From Salinimicrobium sp963709775 (lineage in GTDB: Bacteria > Bacteroidota > Bacteroidia > Flavobacteriales > Flavobacteriaceae), in NCBI GenBank assembly GCA_963709775.1, contig CAVPXS010000022.1:5011-69010 (forward strand): a DNA stretch of 64,000 nucleotides, read 5' to 3'. The position numbers and the translations under genes were made by a program. The notes below the pieces were generated by a model. The model did not search any database, had not been told where the DNA came from, and saw only the letters and a program-made list of their open reading frames with translations. Each line of letters starts with the position of its first letter. Within the stretch, counting starts at the first letter, position 1. Of the stretch, positions 36,843 through 45,682 are shown piece after piece.

Positions 36843-36958
36843 TTTAAAGACGACAATATTTCTGTCGCGTTGCAAAAAAACTTATTAAATGTAGATTTTT
36901 TTCTGAAGACCTTTCCAAAATGGCATTTTTGAGAGGTTTGCTGCGGAAGGTTTTATCC

Positions 36959-37853
36959 AGCATATTTAAAATGTTGCGAGGTGCGGGTTGCGGGTTGCGA
37001 GGTGTGGCTTGCAAGTTCTAAACTGTTGCAGGTTGCCGGTTGCCTGTTCTCCGAAGCTTTAACAAAGGAGGGCGTTTACAGGTTTGTTGTCATTTCGAAG
37101 GAGCTTTTTCAGCGACTGAGAAATCTCTTTTTAGTGGCCGGAGGGTGGAGGACAGTGGACAGGAAAGAGGTGCTGAAAAGTGGCATTTTTAAAAGGTATT
37201 ATTTCAGAAAAATCTGTAAATCACATTGAGATCCCTCGTCACTTCCTTCCCTGCCGGTCAGGAAGTTCTGTCGGGATGACAAACGAGTGTCATTTCGAAG
37301 GAGCTTTTTCAGCGACTGAGAAATCTCTTTTTAGTGGACGGAGGGTGGAGGACAGTGGACAGGAAGAGGTACTGAAAATGACATTTTTGGAAGGTTTTAA
37401 TTCTGTAGGAAAATTCTGTAGTCCTAGAAAATCTAGATTCCTACTCGTTATACCGATCTTGTCCTTCCGGGACAGGTGTTGCAGGTAGGCAGGTTGATAG
37501 TTCTGTCGAGGAGTTCTGCGGGATGACAAACAGTGTCATTTCGAAGGAGCTTTTTCAGCGACTGAGAAATCTCTTTTTAGTGGACAGGAAAGTGGACAAA
37601 GTGTACAGAAAGAAGCAGTGGTCAGTGGTCATGTCAGGAAAATTGTCAACTAAAGGATTGAGTCCTTACTGAAATACGGCATTTTTAGAGAGATAAATTC
37701 TTGCAGGAAATTAGCGAGATCTGCGGGAAACATTAACTAAAAGAGATTCTTCGCTCCGTCAAAAGCTTCGCTCTGAATGACAAATAAAGAGATTGCAGCG
37801 GTCGTACCTCCCTCGCAATGACAAAGAAAATTCGGCCTTCGTACTTCGTATTT
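36959..37853. repeat. Repeat-rich spacer upstream of unit 2
   Basis: About 900 bp without a gene. TTGCGGGTTGCGAG filler, three copies of the GAAGGAGCTTTTTCAGCGAC palindrome (near 37095, 37295 and 37545), three CATTTTT palindromes (near 37180, 37380 and 37680), and an inverted piece of the TGTCATTC element at 37739-37781. Confidence 0.65.
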
Positions 37854-39200
37854 CTAACTTCCTTTAAGCAACTCCAGGATCTTCTGCTCCACTTCAGCCG
37901 ACTCCCATTTTTCTTCTATTTCGGGAAGTTGCATTATTTCATCCATAATAGCAGCTTGCCGGTCGCCGGTTTTTAAAGCTTCAGCATAAGGTGCTTCAGA
38001 AAATGTAACCCTGGAATATACAGGAATCCATTGTTCAGGATGTTTGGCGGCAAATTTCTTTTCGATCTTCTTCCGAAGTAAAAAGTCCAGATCGGCAGTT
38101 TTGCTACTCATTTCAAGGAAATTCCGGTAGCTGAGTTCGGCAATGGCATCGGCATTGGGCTTCCGCAGTGCCTGGTAATGTGCAAAGATCTGCTCCCAGT
38201 CGTCACCAAATTCAGTTTCAAGACGGCTGAGTTCAGAAATATCTTCAAAACCGGCATTCATTCCCTGCCCGTAGAATGGTACGATGGCATGAGCCGCATC
38301 GCCCACCAGGGCAACCTTGTCGAAGTAGGTCCAGGGAAAGCATTTTACCGTCACCAGGGCGCTGGTAGGATTCTTAAAAAAGTCGCGGGTAAGATTTACG
38401 ATCTCGTCCTTAATATCGGGGAAAAATTCACTGAAAAAATTCTCGGCTGCAGCTTCGTTAGTAAGACTTTCGAAAGAATGCTCCCCTTCAAAAGGCAGGA
38501 ACAAAGTGCAGGTAAAACTACCGTCAAGGTTGGGCATGGCGATCAACATGAACTTGCCACGGGGCCAGATATGAAAGGAATTTTTATCGAGCTTGTGCGA
38601 ACCATCGGGATTGGCCGGGATGCGCAGTTCCTTATAGCCAACATCAATGAAATGCTGGGAATAGTTGAACCTGCTTTGTCGTTGCATCTTGTGGCGCACC
38701 CGTGAGAAAGCACCATCGGCCCCAAAAATAAGGTCGAAATTGTACTCCTGCCACTCCCCTTTTTCAGATTCTCCCGTGTAGAGCCTGGCTTGCGTTAGAT
38801 CTACATCCCATACCTTCTCTTCAAAACGAAATTCGGCCCCGGCAGCTTCTGCGAGATCGATCATCTTTCGGTTTAAAACTCCGCGGGAAATAGAATAAAT
38901 AGCCTCCCCTTCCTTTCCATAATTCTGAAAATAGACAGGGCTACTGTTCACATGCATGGCACGACGGTACAGCGGAATCGCTAGTTTCCTCACCTCCTCC
39001 TCAATACCGGCTTCCCGCAAGGCTTTCCATCCGCGGTTGGACATGGCGAGATTAATGGAGCGGCCCGAGAATTCAACCTTGCGCACATCGGGGCGGCGGT
39101 CAAAAACGGTTACAGAATGTCCTTTTTGCTTAAGGTGAAGGGCAAGTAAAGAACCGACGAGGCCGGTGCCTACTATGGCAATATTTTTATTGTGCTGCAT
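37854..39200 (-). CDS. kmo: Kynurenine 3-monooxygenase
   Basis: 448 residues, intact. The N-terminal FAD motif is IAIVGTGLVGSLLALHLKQKGHSVTVFDRRPD, followed by SGRSINLAMSNRGWKALREAG, typical of KMO. The second FAD motif is FGADGAFSRVRHKMQ. WPRGKFMLIAMPNLDGSFTCTLFLP and VALVGDAAHAIVPFYGQGMNAGFED complete the family pattern. It hydroxylates kynurenine to 3-hydroxykynurenine with NADPH and O2. The next enzyme, kynureninase, is at 60594-61904 on the same strand. TATTTTCG upstream (39209-39216, minus strand), one base off TAnnTTTG, is a possible -7 box. Confidence 0.95.
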   Translation of the reverse strand: MQHNKNIAIVGTGLVGSLLALHLKQKGHSVTVFDRRPDVRKVEFSGRSINLAMSNRGWKALREAGIEEEVRKLAIPLYRRAMHVNSSPVYFQNYGKEGEAIYSISRGVLNRKMIDLAEAAGAEFRFEEKVWDVDLTQARLYTGESEKGEWQEYNFDLIFGADGAFSRVRHKMQRQSRFNYSQHFIDVGYKELRIPANPDGSHKLDKNSFHIWPRGKFMLIAMPNLDGSFTCTLFLPFEGEHSFESLTNEAAAENFFSEFFPDIKDEIVNLTRDFFKNPTSALVTVKCFPWTYFDKVALVGDAAHAIVPFYGQGMNAGFEDISELSRLETEFGDDWEQIFAHYQALRKPNADAIAELSYRNFLEMSSKTADLDFLLRKKIEKKFAAKHPEQWIPVYSRVTFSEAPYAEALKTGDRQAAIMDEIMQLPEIEEKWESAEVEQKILELLKGS

Positions 39201-39524
39201 GTTGCCTGCGAAAATACTATTTTTTTACCAGTTGCGAGTTTACTGTTGCCCGGCAGCTGTTGCGAGTTACGAGTTGCGGGTTGCAGAAAATGTTTCAGGT
39301 TTCAGATTGTTCCCGCTCACTTACCCTATTTTCTATTAATCCTTATTCCTTAAACCTTAATATTTTCGAAGGGTTAAACCTCCGTTAAAGTCAAAACCAA
39401 GAAATGAAAGCTTTTGTACATTTAATAAATAATCTGTTAGAAACTAATTAAAAATTCACAGATTAATTAGGCATACAACCATTATATCTAACCAGCAGCC
39501 ATAAGGTTGCAAAAATTATGAATT
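39201..39524. other. Spacer, no gene seen
   Basis: 324 bp between divergent genes. TTGCGAGTTACGAGTTGCGG filler near 39250-39290, then AT-rich DNA that presumably holds the promoter of the small membrane protein. Confidence 0.4.
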
Positions 39525-39680
39525 ATGAGAGATTTAGTTTGGCTTATTATCGTTTTACTGATCATTGGGTGGTTGATAGGCTATTTCGCCTTTCCGGACC
39601 TTGGTAGTATTATCCACATCCTGATCGTAATCGCAGTGATCCTGATCATTTATAAATTACTGACAGGAAGGAGCCTGTAA
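39525..39680 (+). CDS. lmo0937-family small membrane protein
   Basis: 51 residues from ATG at 39525 to TAA at 39678: MRDLVWLIIVLLIIGWLIGY, FAFPDLGSIIHILIVIAVIL, IIYKLLTGRSL. Two membrane helices joined by a FPDLG turn match the small lmo0937-type family found in many bacteria. Its role is unknown; members are often stress-induced. It is a free-standing gene. Confidence 0.8.
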   Translation: MRDLVWLIIVLLIIGWLIGYFAFPDLGSIIHILIVIAVILIIYKLLTGRSL

Positions 39681-39976
39681 ATCGATTATTTGCAGCCCAA
39701 AGAATAAGAGGCCGCCCCGGTAAATATGGAAAAGAATTTCTGAATCCTCTATTTTAGAGTGATCTCTCATCTTCTTATTCATATTTGGAGCGGTCTCTCC
39801 TTTTTTAAAAAGTTCGAGAACTAGAAAATAGGAGTTGAGTACTGGATTAGGGATTAGGGATTAGGGAAATTATAAAATTGATTAGCCATTCCCCAATTAA
39901 CTGATTAACCAATTCAGGGATTAGGGAAAATAAAAAACCTGACCACTCTCTAATTAATCAATTAACTAAAAAGAAG
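39681..39976. other. Spacer with filler, no gene seen
   Basis: 296 bp. GGGATTAGGGATTAGGGA and CCAATTAACTGATTAACC words form tandem filler just before the next gene. Confidence 0.45.
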
Positions 39977-40354
39977 ATGGCAGAGAATTTTGAAAACCTT
40001 CAATGTTGGCAGGTTTGTAATGAACTGAAAACTTACATTAAAGAAAAAATTCTCCCTTCTTTACCAAAAACGGAGCGATTTGAATTATATTCTCAACTCT
40101 TGCGAGCTTCTAGATCAGCTACAGCTAACATAGCAGAAGGATGGGGTAGATATCATTACAAAGAAAACATAAAATTTCTTTTTAATGCCCGGGGCTCAAT
40201 AGCAGAAATCCTGGACCACACTTTAGAAGCAAAGGCATGGGATTATATCTCGGATGAAATCCTACAAAACGTTCGTCACCAAACTGAGTCTTGTATAAAA
40301 TTGATCAATGGATACATTAAATACCTTAGGAGACAAGCCGAGGAAAAGCAGTAA
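39977..40354 (+). CDS. Four-helix-bundle protein (23S rRNA intervening-sequence type)
   Basis: 125 residues: MAENFENLQCWQVCNELKTYIKEKIL, FELYSQLLRASRSATANIAEGWGRYHYKENIKFLFNARGSIAEILDHTLEAKAW, then two more helices. ANIAEGWGR is the conserved centre of the family. It is a diverged relative of 5095-5484 (which has DNVAEGFGR). Function unknown. Confidence 0.87.
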   Translation: MAENFENLQCWQVCNELKTYIKEKILPSLPKTERFELYSQLLRASRSATANIAEGWGRYHYKENIKFLFNARGSIAEILDHTLEAKAWDYISDEILQNVRHQTESCIKLINGYIKYLRRQAEEKQ

Positions 40355-40436
40355 TTTAGTATTAGAATTAACGAATAGAAATAAAAAAATAAACCTTTCC
40401 CAATTAACCAATCACTAATTAACCAATAACAAAAAC

Positions 40437-41192
40437 ATGTGGAACTTAAAAGGACAAACGGCTGTCATTACCGGCGGCTCCAAAGGAATAGGTCGTGCGA
40501 CCGTACTTGAATTCCTAAAACTGGGTGCAGAAGTTCTGTTTACCGCCAGGAATGCAGATGATATCCTGAAGGTAGAAGATAAATTCACTTCGGACGGATA
40601 TAAAGTAAAAGGAATAGTTGCCGATGTTACGAAAGCTGAAGACCGTCAAAAGATCTCGACCTGGGTAGATAACAACTGGAAAGCTGTGACCATTCTGGTA
40701 AATAACGCCGGGATCAACATTCGGAAGAAAGCTACTGAAATTTCAGAAGATGAACACCGGCAGGTATTGGAGACCAATCTAATCTCGCCGTTTCTGCTGG
40801 CCCGGGAACTTTATCCACAACTAGTGAACTCCAAGAACGGGAAGATCATAAACGTATCCTCGGCTGCTGCGACCCAGGATGTGGGCACCGGTACGCCCTA
40901 TGCTATGGCCAAAGCCGGACTTTTGCAGCAGACCCGTAGTCTGGCAGTAGAATGGGCAAGAGATCATATTAGGGTAAACGCCGTTTCTCCCTGGTACACC
41001 CGCACTCCGCTAACAGATTCAGTTCTTCAAGGCGAGCGTAAGGAGATGATCCTGCGTCGTACACCGCTCCACCGCATCGCAGAACCCGAAGAAATTGCTT
41101 CGATAATAGCATTTTTGGCCATGGATAAATCATCCTTCATTACCGGACAAAACATAGTTGCCGATGGGGGAATGAGTGTGAAAGCGCTTTAG
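40437..41192 (+). CDS. SDR family oxidoreductase (tropinone-reductase-like)
   Basis: 251 residues. N-terminal NAD(P) motif TGGSKGIGRATVLEFLKLGAEVLFTARN, NNAGINIRKKATEIS, catalytic Ser in INVSSAAA, YAMAKAGLLQQTRSLAVEWA with catalytic Tyr and Lys, VNAVSPWYTRTPLT, and EEIASIIAFLAMDKSSFITGQNIVADGGMSV. The Arg after the Gly motif and the overall pattern suit an NADPH-dependent reductase of the tropinone-reductase-like subgroup. The substrate cannot be told. Its neighbours give no clear pathway. Confidence 0.88.
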   Translation: MWNLKGQTAVITGGSKGIGRATVLEFLKLGAEVLFTARNADDILKVEDKFTSDGYKVKGIVADVTKAEDRQKISTWVDNNWKAVTILVNNAGINIRKKATEISEDEHRQVLETNLISPFLLARELYPQLVNSKNGKIINVSSAAATQDVGTGTPYAMAKAGLLQQTRSLAVEWARDHIRVNAVSPWYTRTPLTDSVLQGERKEMILRRTPLHRIAEPEEIASIIAFLAMDKSSFITGQNIVADGGMSVKAL

Positions 41193-41673
41193 GGCCTGCG
41201 GCCGTTTACGAAGTTTAAGGTTTAAGAAGTTAAAAAGTAGGTTCTTGTTGTCAGGTCTCGACAGAGTTCATTTTCCGTTTTCGCCTTACCCGAAAGATGA
41301 TGCCGACAGAGAGTCATTCGCAGTGACTAGTTGACAGTCTTTTTAAGCTATTGGCTGTTGGCTTTTAGCTGTTGGCGTTTTGTAGTGGCTGCGCCTTTCC
41401 CCTTTTACCCCTGGCCCTAAAGGGAGCCGGGAAGAAGTAGGCAGTGCGCAGTGATTAGTTGGCAGTTTTTTTATTAGGAACTGGTAGCTGTTAGCTATGG
41501 GCTATTAGCCTTTATGGCTTTGTTCTCATGGTGGATTGTGAATTTTGGCTTGGAATCGTGCTTTTTAGTTTATCGATTAACCAATCCCCAATTAACTAAT
41601 TAACCAATCCCCAAATCACCAATTAACTAATTCCCCATTTTCATATCTTTATCCAATACCAACTATAATTAAT
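41193..41673. repeat. Filler-rich spacer, no gene seen
   Basis: 480 bp. TTGGCTGTTGGCTTTTAGCTG words, CAGTGCGCAGTG words and AACCAATCCCCAATTAAC words in three separate tracts, with a CCCTAAAGGGAGCCGGG segment near 41412. Confidence 0.5.
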
Positions 41674-42315
41674 ATGAAAAAAATCACTCTCCTCGTTCTC
41701 CTTCTCGTTATCATCACATCCTGCAATGAAAATGAAGATCAAACTATTGTGCAAAAAATAGCTGAAGCTAACGGAATACAGAATTTCGAAGATGTGGAGG
41801 AACTCCGCTACACTTTTAATGTGAGAGTAAATGATACTTTACGCACCAGCAGAGCCTGGACGTGGCGCCCGCAGGAGAAGACAGCTACCCTCACAACACC
41901 CGACAGTACTGTAAGCTACAACTACGAAACAGAAGCTTCTCAACATGAAGCGGTAGATCAGCGGTTTATCAATGATCAGTACTGGCTGCTTTTCCCTTTC
42001 CACCTGGTGTGGGATGATATGGAATGGGAGCATACAAAAGAGGCTACAGCGCCAATCAGCGGTGAAGAAATGCAGCGCGTCACTGTCACCTATCCCGACG
42101 GCGCCGGTTATACCCCGGGAGACATGTACGAAGTCTACTTTGGAAATGATTATATGATACAGGAATGGGTATACCTATCCGGGGGAAGTAGAGAAAATCC
42201 ATTGGCCACTACCTGGGAGGATTATGAGGTTTTTGAGGGAATAGCCATTGCTAAAATGCACCGGAGTGAGGATGGGAGTTTTGAGTTGTTTTTTACGGAT
42301 GTTAGTATTGAGTAG
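41674..42315 (+). CDS. Lipoprotein of unknown function
   Basis: 213 residues. Signal peptide MKKITLLVLLLVIITSC with lipobox Cys17, then an acidic segment and a beta-rich domain: VEELRYTFNVRVNDTLRTSRAWTWRPQEKTATLTT, STVSYNYETEA, YWLLFPFHLVWDDMEWEH, MQRVTVTYPDGAGYTPGDMYEVYFGNDYMIQEWVYLSGG. The layout (aromatic-rich strands and LLFPFHLVW, GYTPGDMYEVY) is like outer-envelope lipoproteins common in Flavobacteriaceae. I do not recognise a characterised family. It has its own AT-rich upstream region. Confidence 0.75.
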   Translation: MKKITLLVLLLVIITSCNENEDQTIVQKIAEANGIQNFEDVEELRYTFNVRVNDTLRTSRAWTWRPQEKTATLTTPDSTVSYNYETEASQHEAVDQRFINDQYWLLFPFHLVWDDMEWEHTKEATAPISGEEMQRVTVTYPDGAGYTPGDMYEVYFGNDYMIQEWVYLSGGSRENPLATTWEDYEVFEGIAIAKMHRSEDGSFELFFTDVSIE

Positions 42316-43171
42316 TGAGTAGTGAGTAGTGAGAGTGAAAATAGCTATTAGCTTTTAGCCTTTAGCTGTTGGCTCTCTAATAGAACCAAAATGTCAGGCT
42401 GAGCCCGACCGGAGGGAGGATAAGTCGAAGCGTTTGGAACTTCGTATTACATCTTAGAAGTACCTGCTATCAACCCTCATTCTTTGTTTAACCTAATCTA
42501 CCTCGTAAGATCTCCTCCGCCGGAGGGGTCGCCGTAGGACGGAGTGGGGAAATCTGCTTCTCCTTTTCCCGTTTTACCCCTTGCCCTAAAGGGAGCCGGG
42601 AAAAGGTCAGTCCACAGTGCGCAGGAATGATTCGCAGTTTTTTTATAGGAGCTATTGGGTAATATTTTTTAGTCTTTAGCTTTAGAAACAGAATGTCACA
42701 CCGAGTCCGACGGTAGGAGGAAAAAGTCGAAGTGCTGGGTTAGTGGAAAAAGTCCACAGTGCGCAGGAATGTGTTGACAGTTTTACAGGAGCAATTGGAT
42801 ATTATTTTTTAGCCTTTAGCTTTAGAAACGGAATGTCACACTGAATCCTACGGGAGCAGGAAAAGTCGAAGTGCTGAATTAGTGGAAAGTATGTTTAGGG
42901 ATTCAAATTTTTAAATCCCGCAGGTTCTTTATTTTTCTGGTAAATCTACAGAATAATTATCGCAGCCTTCTTTGGAATTTGGTGCTTGTTTATTGGAATT
43001 TCCCTATCACATTTCCAAATTCCCTAATCTTCAAATTTTCAAATCATTTCCGCCTTTTCATTCTTCCAACTAATCCTTACATTTGTACATCAACGGAGAA
43101 TTCCCGCCGTAATTTTCACTGCTTCCCTACCGCAGAAAAGAATTTTATCAAAGACAGACAACAGAGATTAT
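42316..43171. repeat. Repeat-rich spacer before upxY
   Basis: About 850 bp without a gene. It has three copies of a palindromic element with GAATGTCA...GTCGAAG ends (near 42391, 42691 and 42832), CAGTGCGCAGGAATG filler twice, and TTAGCTTTTAGCC filler. The last 150 bp are AT-rich and probably hold the upxY promoter (for example near 43075). Confidence 0.55.
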
Positions 43172-43648
43172 ATGAATTGGTACGCCCTGTATACTAAACC
43201 GCGGTGGGAGCAAAAAGTTGCGAAAGAACTTGAGAAAAGAGACATTGAAGTCTACTGCCCCACTATTACGGAAGTAAAACAGTGGAGCGACCGCAAAAAG
43301 AAAGTCACTTCTCCCCTTTTTAAATCCTATGTTTTCGTGTACCTGGAGGAAAAAAACCGGTCACAGGTTTTCGATGTTCCCGGGGCAGTCCAATATGTCT
43401 TCTGGTTGGGCAAACCTGCAATTATTCGGGATGCAGAGATCGAGCTGATCCAGCGATGGCTCGATGACGACCGTGTAGAGTCGGTAGATACAGAAGACAT
43501 CACTCCCGGAGACATAATCAATATCGCCAGCGGTAGCTTTAAAGGACAGGAGGCCATAGTTACTGAAATAGGAAAAAAACGCCTCAGGCTGGTTTTAAAA
43601 AGTCTCGGTTTGGTTGTGAATGTTAAAATCTCCGAAGCCATGGATTAA
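43172..43648 (+). CDS. UpxY-type NusG-like transcription antiterminator
   Basis: 158 residues. The N-terminal NGN domain is NWYALYTKPRWEQKVAKELEKRDIEVYCPTITEVKQWSDRKKKVTSPLFKSYVFVYL. The C-terminal KOW domain is ITPGDIINIASGSFKGQEAIVTEIGKKRLRLVLKSLGLVVNVKI. It is shorter and more diverged than housekeeping NusG. This is the layout of the UpxY regulators that open Bacteroides capsule operons and keep RNA polymerase reading through the leader. It is followed by a 530-bp leader and then the capsule genes. Confidence 0.9.
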   Translation: MNWYALYTKPRWEQKVAKELEKRDIEVYCPTITEVKQWSDRKKKVTSPLFKSYVFVYLEEKNRSQVFDVPGAVQYVFWLGKPAIIRDAEIELIQRWLDDDRVESVDTEDITPGDIINIASGSFKGQEAIVTEIGKKRLRLVLKSLGLVVNVKISEAMD

Positions 43649-44179
43649 GAATAAAAGTTTTTTATTTCAGGTTCTCCAGGTTTCTAAAAGCACATTTTCC
43701 TCTTCTTAATTTTTTTCCTGAGATTCCTCATTACTCCTATTGTAATTTCCTACTTCTCCCATCTTTTCCTACAAGACAAACATCTTAAATTAAAGTTAAT
43801 TATGTGGTATCCAAAAACTTAATATTTTAACAAATGCTTGCCTGCGGCTTTGTCCTCGATTAAAAATTTAATCATCGAATTACTTCCTGGCTTTACGGTT
43901 TTCCGTAAAATGCTATTCATTTCGAATTTCTTACTGTAAATTTCTTAATTTTTAACATTAACAATTTGTCTTAAAGGAAAGTTAACAAATATCTTTGCCA
44001 GCGCATTTGACTTTACTTATCCTCACATCCTTACGAGGTATTTGTAAAACTGAAATACAATTACTTATTGTGAGTCAGAATGGCGGAGCTGTATAAAACC
44101 TATAGCCTTTCAAAATTCTATCCTTCAATAGCACAAGATGTTAAGCGCATTTATTCCTTGCCAATATTTTAATTAGAAA
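43649..44179 (+). promoter_or_regulatory. Leader of the second capsule operon
   Basis: An AT-rich stretch between upxY and wzx. It holds a TTTACGG-TTTT-CCGTAAA hairpin (43892-43909), a GATTAAAAATTTAATC palindrome (43858-43873), and a promoter with TTG at 43966 and TATCTTTG at 43990-43997 (21-bp spacing). A 30-codon ORF (44080-44172, MAELYKTYSLSKFYPSIAQD...) ends 7 bp before the wzx start and could be a leader peptide, but there is no further evidence for it. Confidence 0.55.
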
Positions 44180-45652
44180 TTGAAAGACAGTCATTCCTCA
44201 CAAGCATTTTGGGTTGTAATTGCCAGTTTAAGCTCCGTAAGTATTGCTATAGTAAGTGCAGCCATATTGTCAAGATACTTTGGAAAGGAAGAATATGGAA
44301 CGTATAAGCAGATTATCTACGTATATAATACCCTGTTAGTGATATTTACCGCAGGACTTCCAAAGGTTTTTGGATATTACCTGCCACGTTTTAATCTGGC
44401 CCAGGGAAAGACGGTAGCCAAAAAGATTAATAGATTTCTGTTTTTTACCGGATTATTTTTTTCAGGTTCACTCTTTCTTACAGCACCTTCAATCAGTAGT
44501 CTTTTAAAGAATCCTGAACTTGCTGAAGGTTTACAGTTGTTTTCTATGGTACCGCTTCTACTGGTTCCCACTCTGGGCATTGAAGGCATTTTCTCCGCCT
44601 ATCGTAAAACAGGTTTCATTGCCATTTATAACACCCTTTCCCGGCTGTTAATGTTGCTATGCATTGTAGTGCCGGTAATATTCTTTGATGGGGGCATTAT
44701 GGCTGCGATTTATGGATGGATCTCCGCTTCTGCTCTTACTCTTCTGGTGGCCCTTTGGTTTAAGAAAGTGCCTTTTCGAAAGGTGAAGTCTGAGAAAGCT
44801 GATATCTCTTCCAAGGAGATATTCGCCTACAGCTTCCCTATTGCCATGGCCAGCTTGTGGGGAATTCTTGTAAAGGCTGCAGATCAATTTTATGTAAGCC
44901 GGTATTTTGGAGCCGTCACCTTTGCCGAATTCTCCAATGGATTTATAGAACTACCACTCGTTGGTATGATAACTTCAGCTACTTCTGTTGTATTGATGCC
45001 CGTGTTTTCCAAGATCATACACGAGAAGGGTAGCAAGGAGGAAATGATAAGAGTCTGGAAAAGTGCGCTGTATAAATCGGCCATTCTTATTTATCCGTTT
45101 GTGATCTTCTTTCTCTTTTTTTCCAGGGAAATTATGACTTTGTTGTATTCTGAAGCCTACAAAGCTTCAGGGATTTATTTCCAGATTAATATGTTTCTGA
45201 ACCTCTTTAATATTATACTTTTTGCTCCCCTTCTCTTCGCCATGGGAAAAACCAGGTTTTATGCCAGGGTGCACATGTGGCTGGCACTAATCATCTGGAT
45301 TTCCGGCTATTTTGTAGTACAGTGGTTTGAATCGCCTGTCGCCATTGCCATTCTCTCTGTAGGTCTGGCTATTGCCAAAATCATTATGTTCGTTTTCTTC
45401 ATAGCAAAATTCCTCGGGATCAAGGTATTTGAACTGATTCCGGTAAAATCGATTATTCGCATCCTTGTTCACACAATACTATGTGTACTAAGCGTATATC
45501 TTGCTTTAAGTTCTATCGTATGGGATTATGTTGTTGTGAAAGTACTTGTCCATTTTATTCTTTACGGAATGTTACTGCTGCTTACAGCAGGATTATTCCG
45601 CCTTGATTATATTCAATTCGCAAGGCCCCTGCTCCAGAAATTTTCAAAATAA
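44180..45652 (+). CDS. wzx: Wzx-type oligosaccharide flippase
   Basis: 490 residues with about 12-14 membrane helices. FWVVIASLSSVSIAIVSAAILSRYFGKEEYGTYKQIIYVYNTLLVIFTAGLPKVFGYYLPR is the classic start of polysaccharide transporters of the MOP superfamily. Later helices include IFFDGGIMAAIYGWISASALTLLVALWF and FSFPIAMASLWGILVKAADQFYVSRYFG. It flips lipid-linked repeat units across the inner membrane. The frame opens with TTG at 44180 (MKDSHSSQAF...), which fits the family start. First structural gene of the operon. Confidence 0.87.
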   Translation: MKDSHSSQAFWVVIASLSSVSIAIVSAAILSRYFGKEEYGTYKQIIYVYNTLLVIFTAGLPKVFGYYLPRFNLAQGKTVAKKINRFLFFTGLFFSGSLFLTAPSISSLLKNPELAEGLQLFSMVPLLLVPTLGIEGIFSAYRKTGFIAIYNTLSRLLMLLCIVVPVIFFDGGIMAAIYGWISASALTLLVALWFKKVPFRKVKSEKADISSKEIFAYSFPIAMASLWGILVKAADQFYVSRYFGAVTFAEFSNGFIELPLVGMITSATSVVLMPVFSKIIHEKGSKEEMIRVWKSALYKSAILIYPFVIFFLFFSREIMTLLYSEAYKASGIYFQINMFLNLFNIILFAPLLFAMGKTRFYARVHMWLALIIWISGYFVVQWFESPVAIAILSVGLAIAKIIMFVFFIAKFLGIKVFELIPVKSIIRILVHTILCVLSVYLALSSIVWDYVVVKVLVHFILYGMLLLLTAGLFRLDYIQFARPLLQKFSK

Positions 45653-45682
45653 AATCTCCAAAAAATTGCGAATTCTTCAGTT

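Larger units (their letters stand above)
33606..37610. repeat. Tandem duplication, unit 2
   Basis: Second copy of 29810-33605. The gene part is collinear, with one extra base near 33645 and one near 36002. The upstream filler (36960-37610) is about 200 bp longer than in unit 1 and holds three rather than two copies of the GAAGGAGCTTTTTCAGCGAC palindrome. The right end (AGAAAGAAGCAGTGG) matches the junction sequence of unit 1. Confidence 0.9.
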
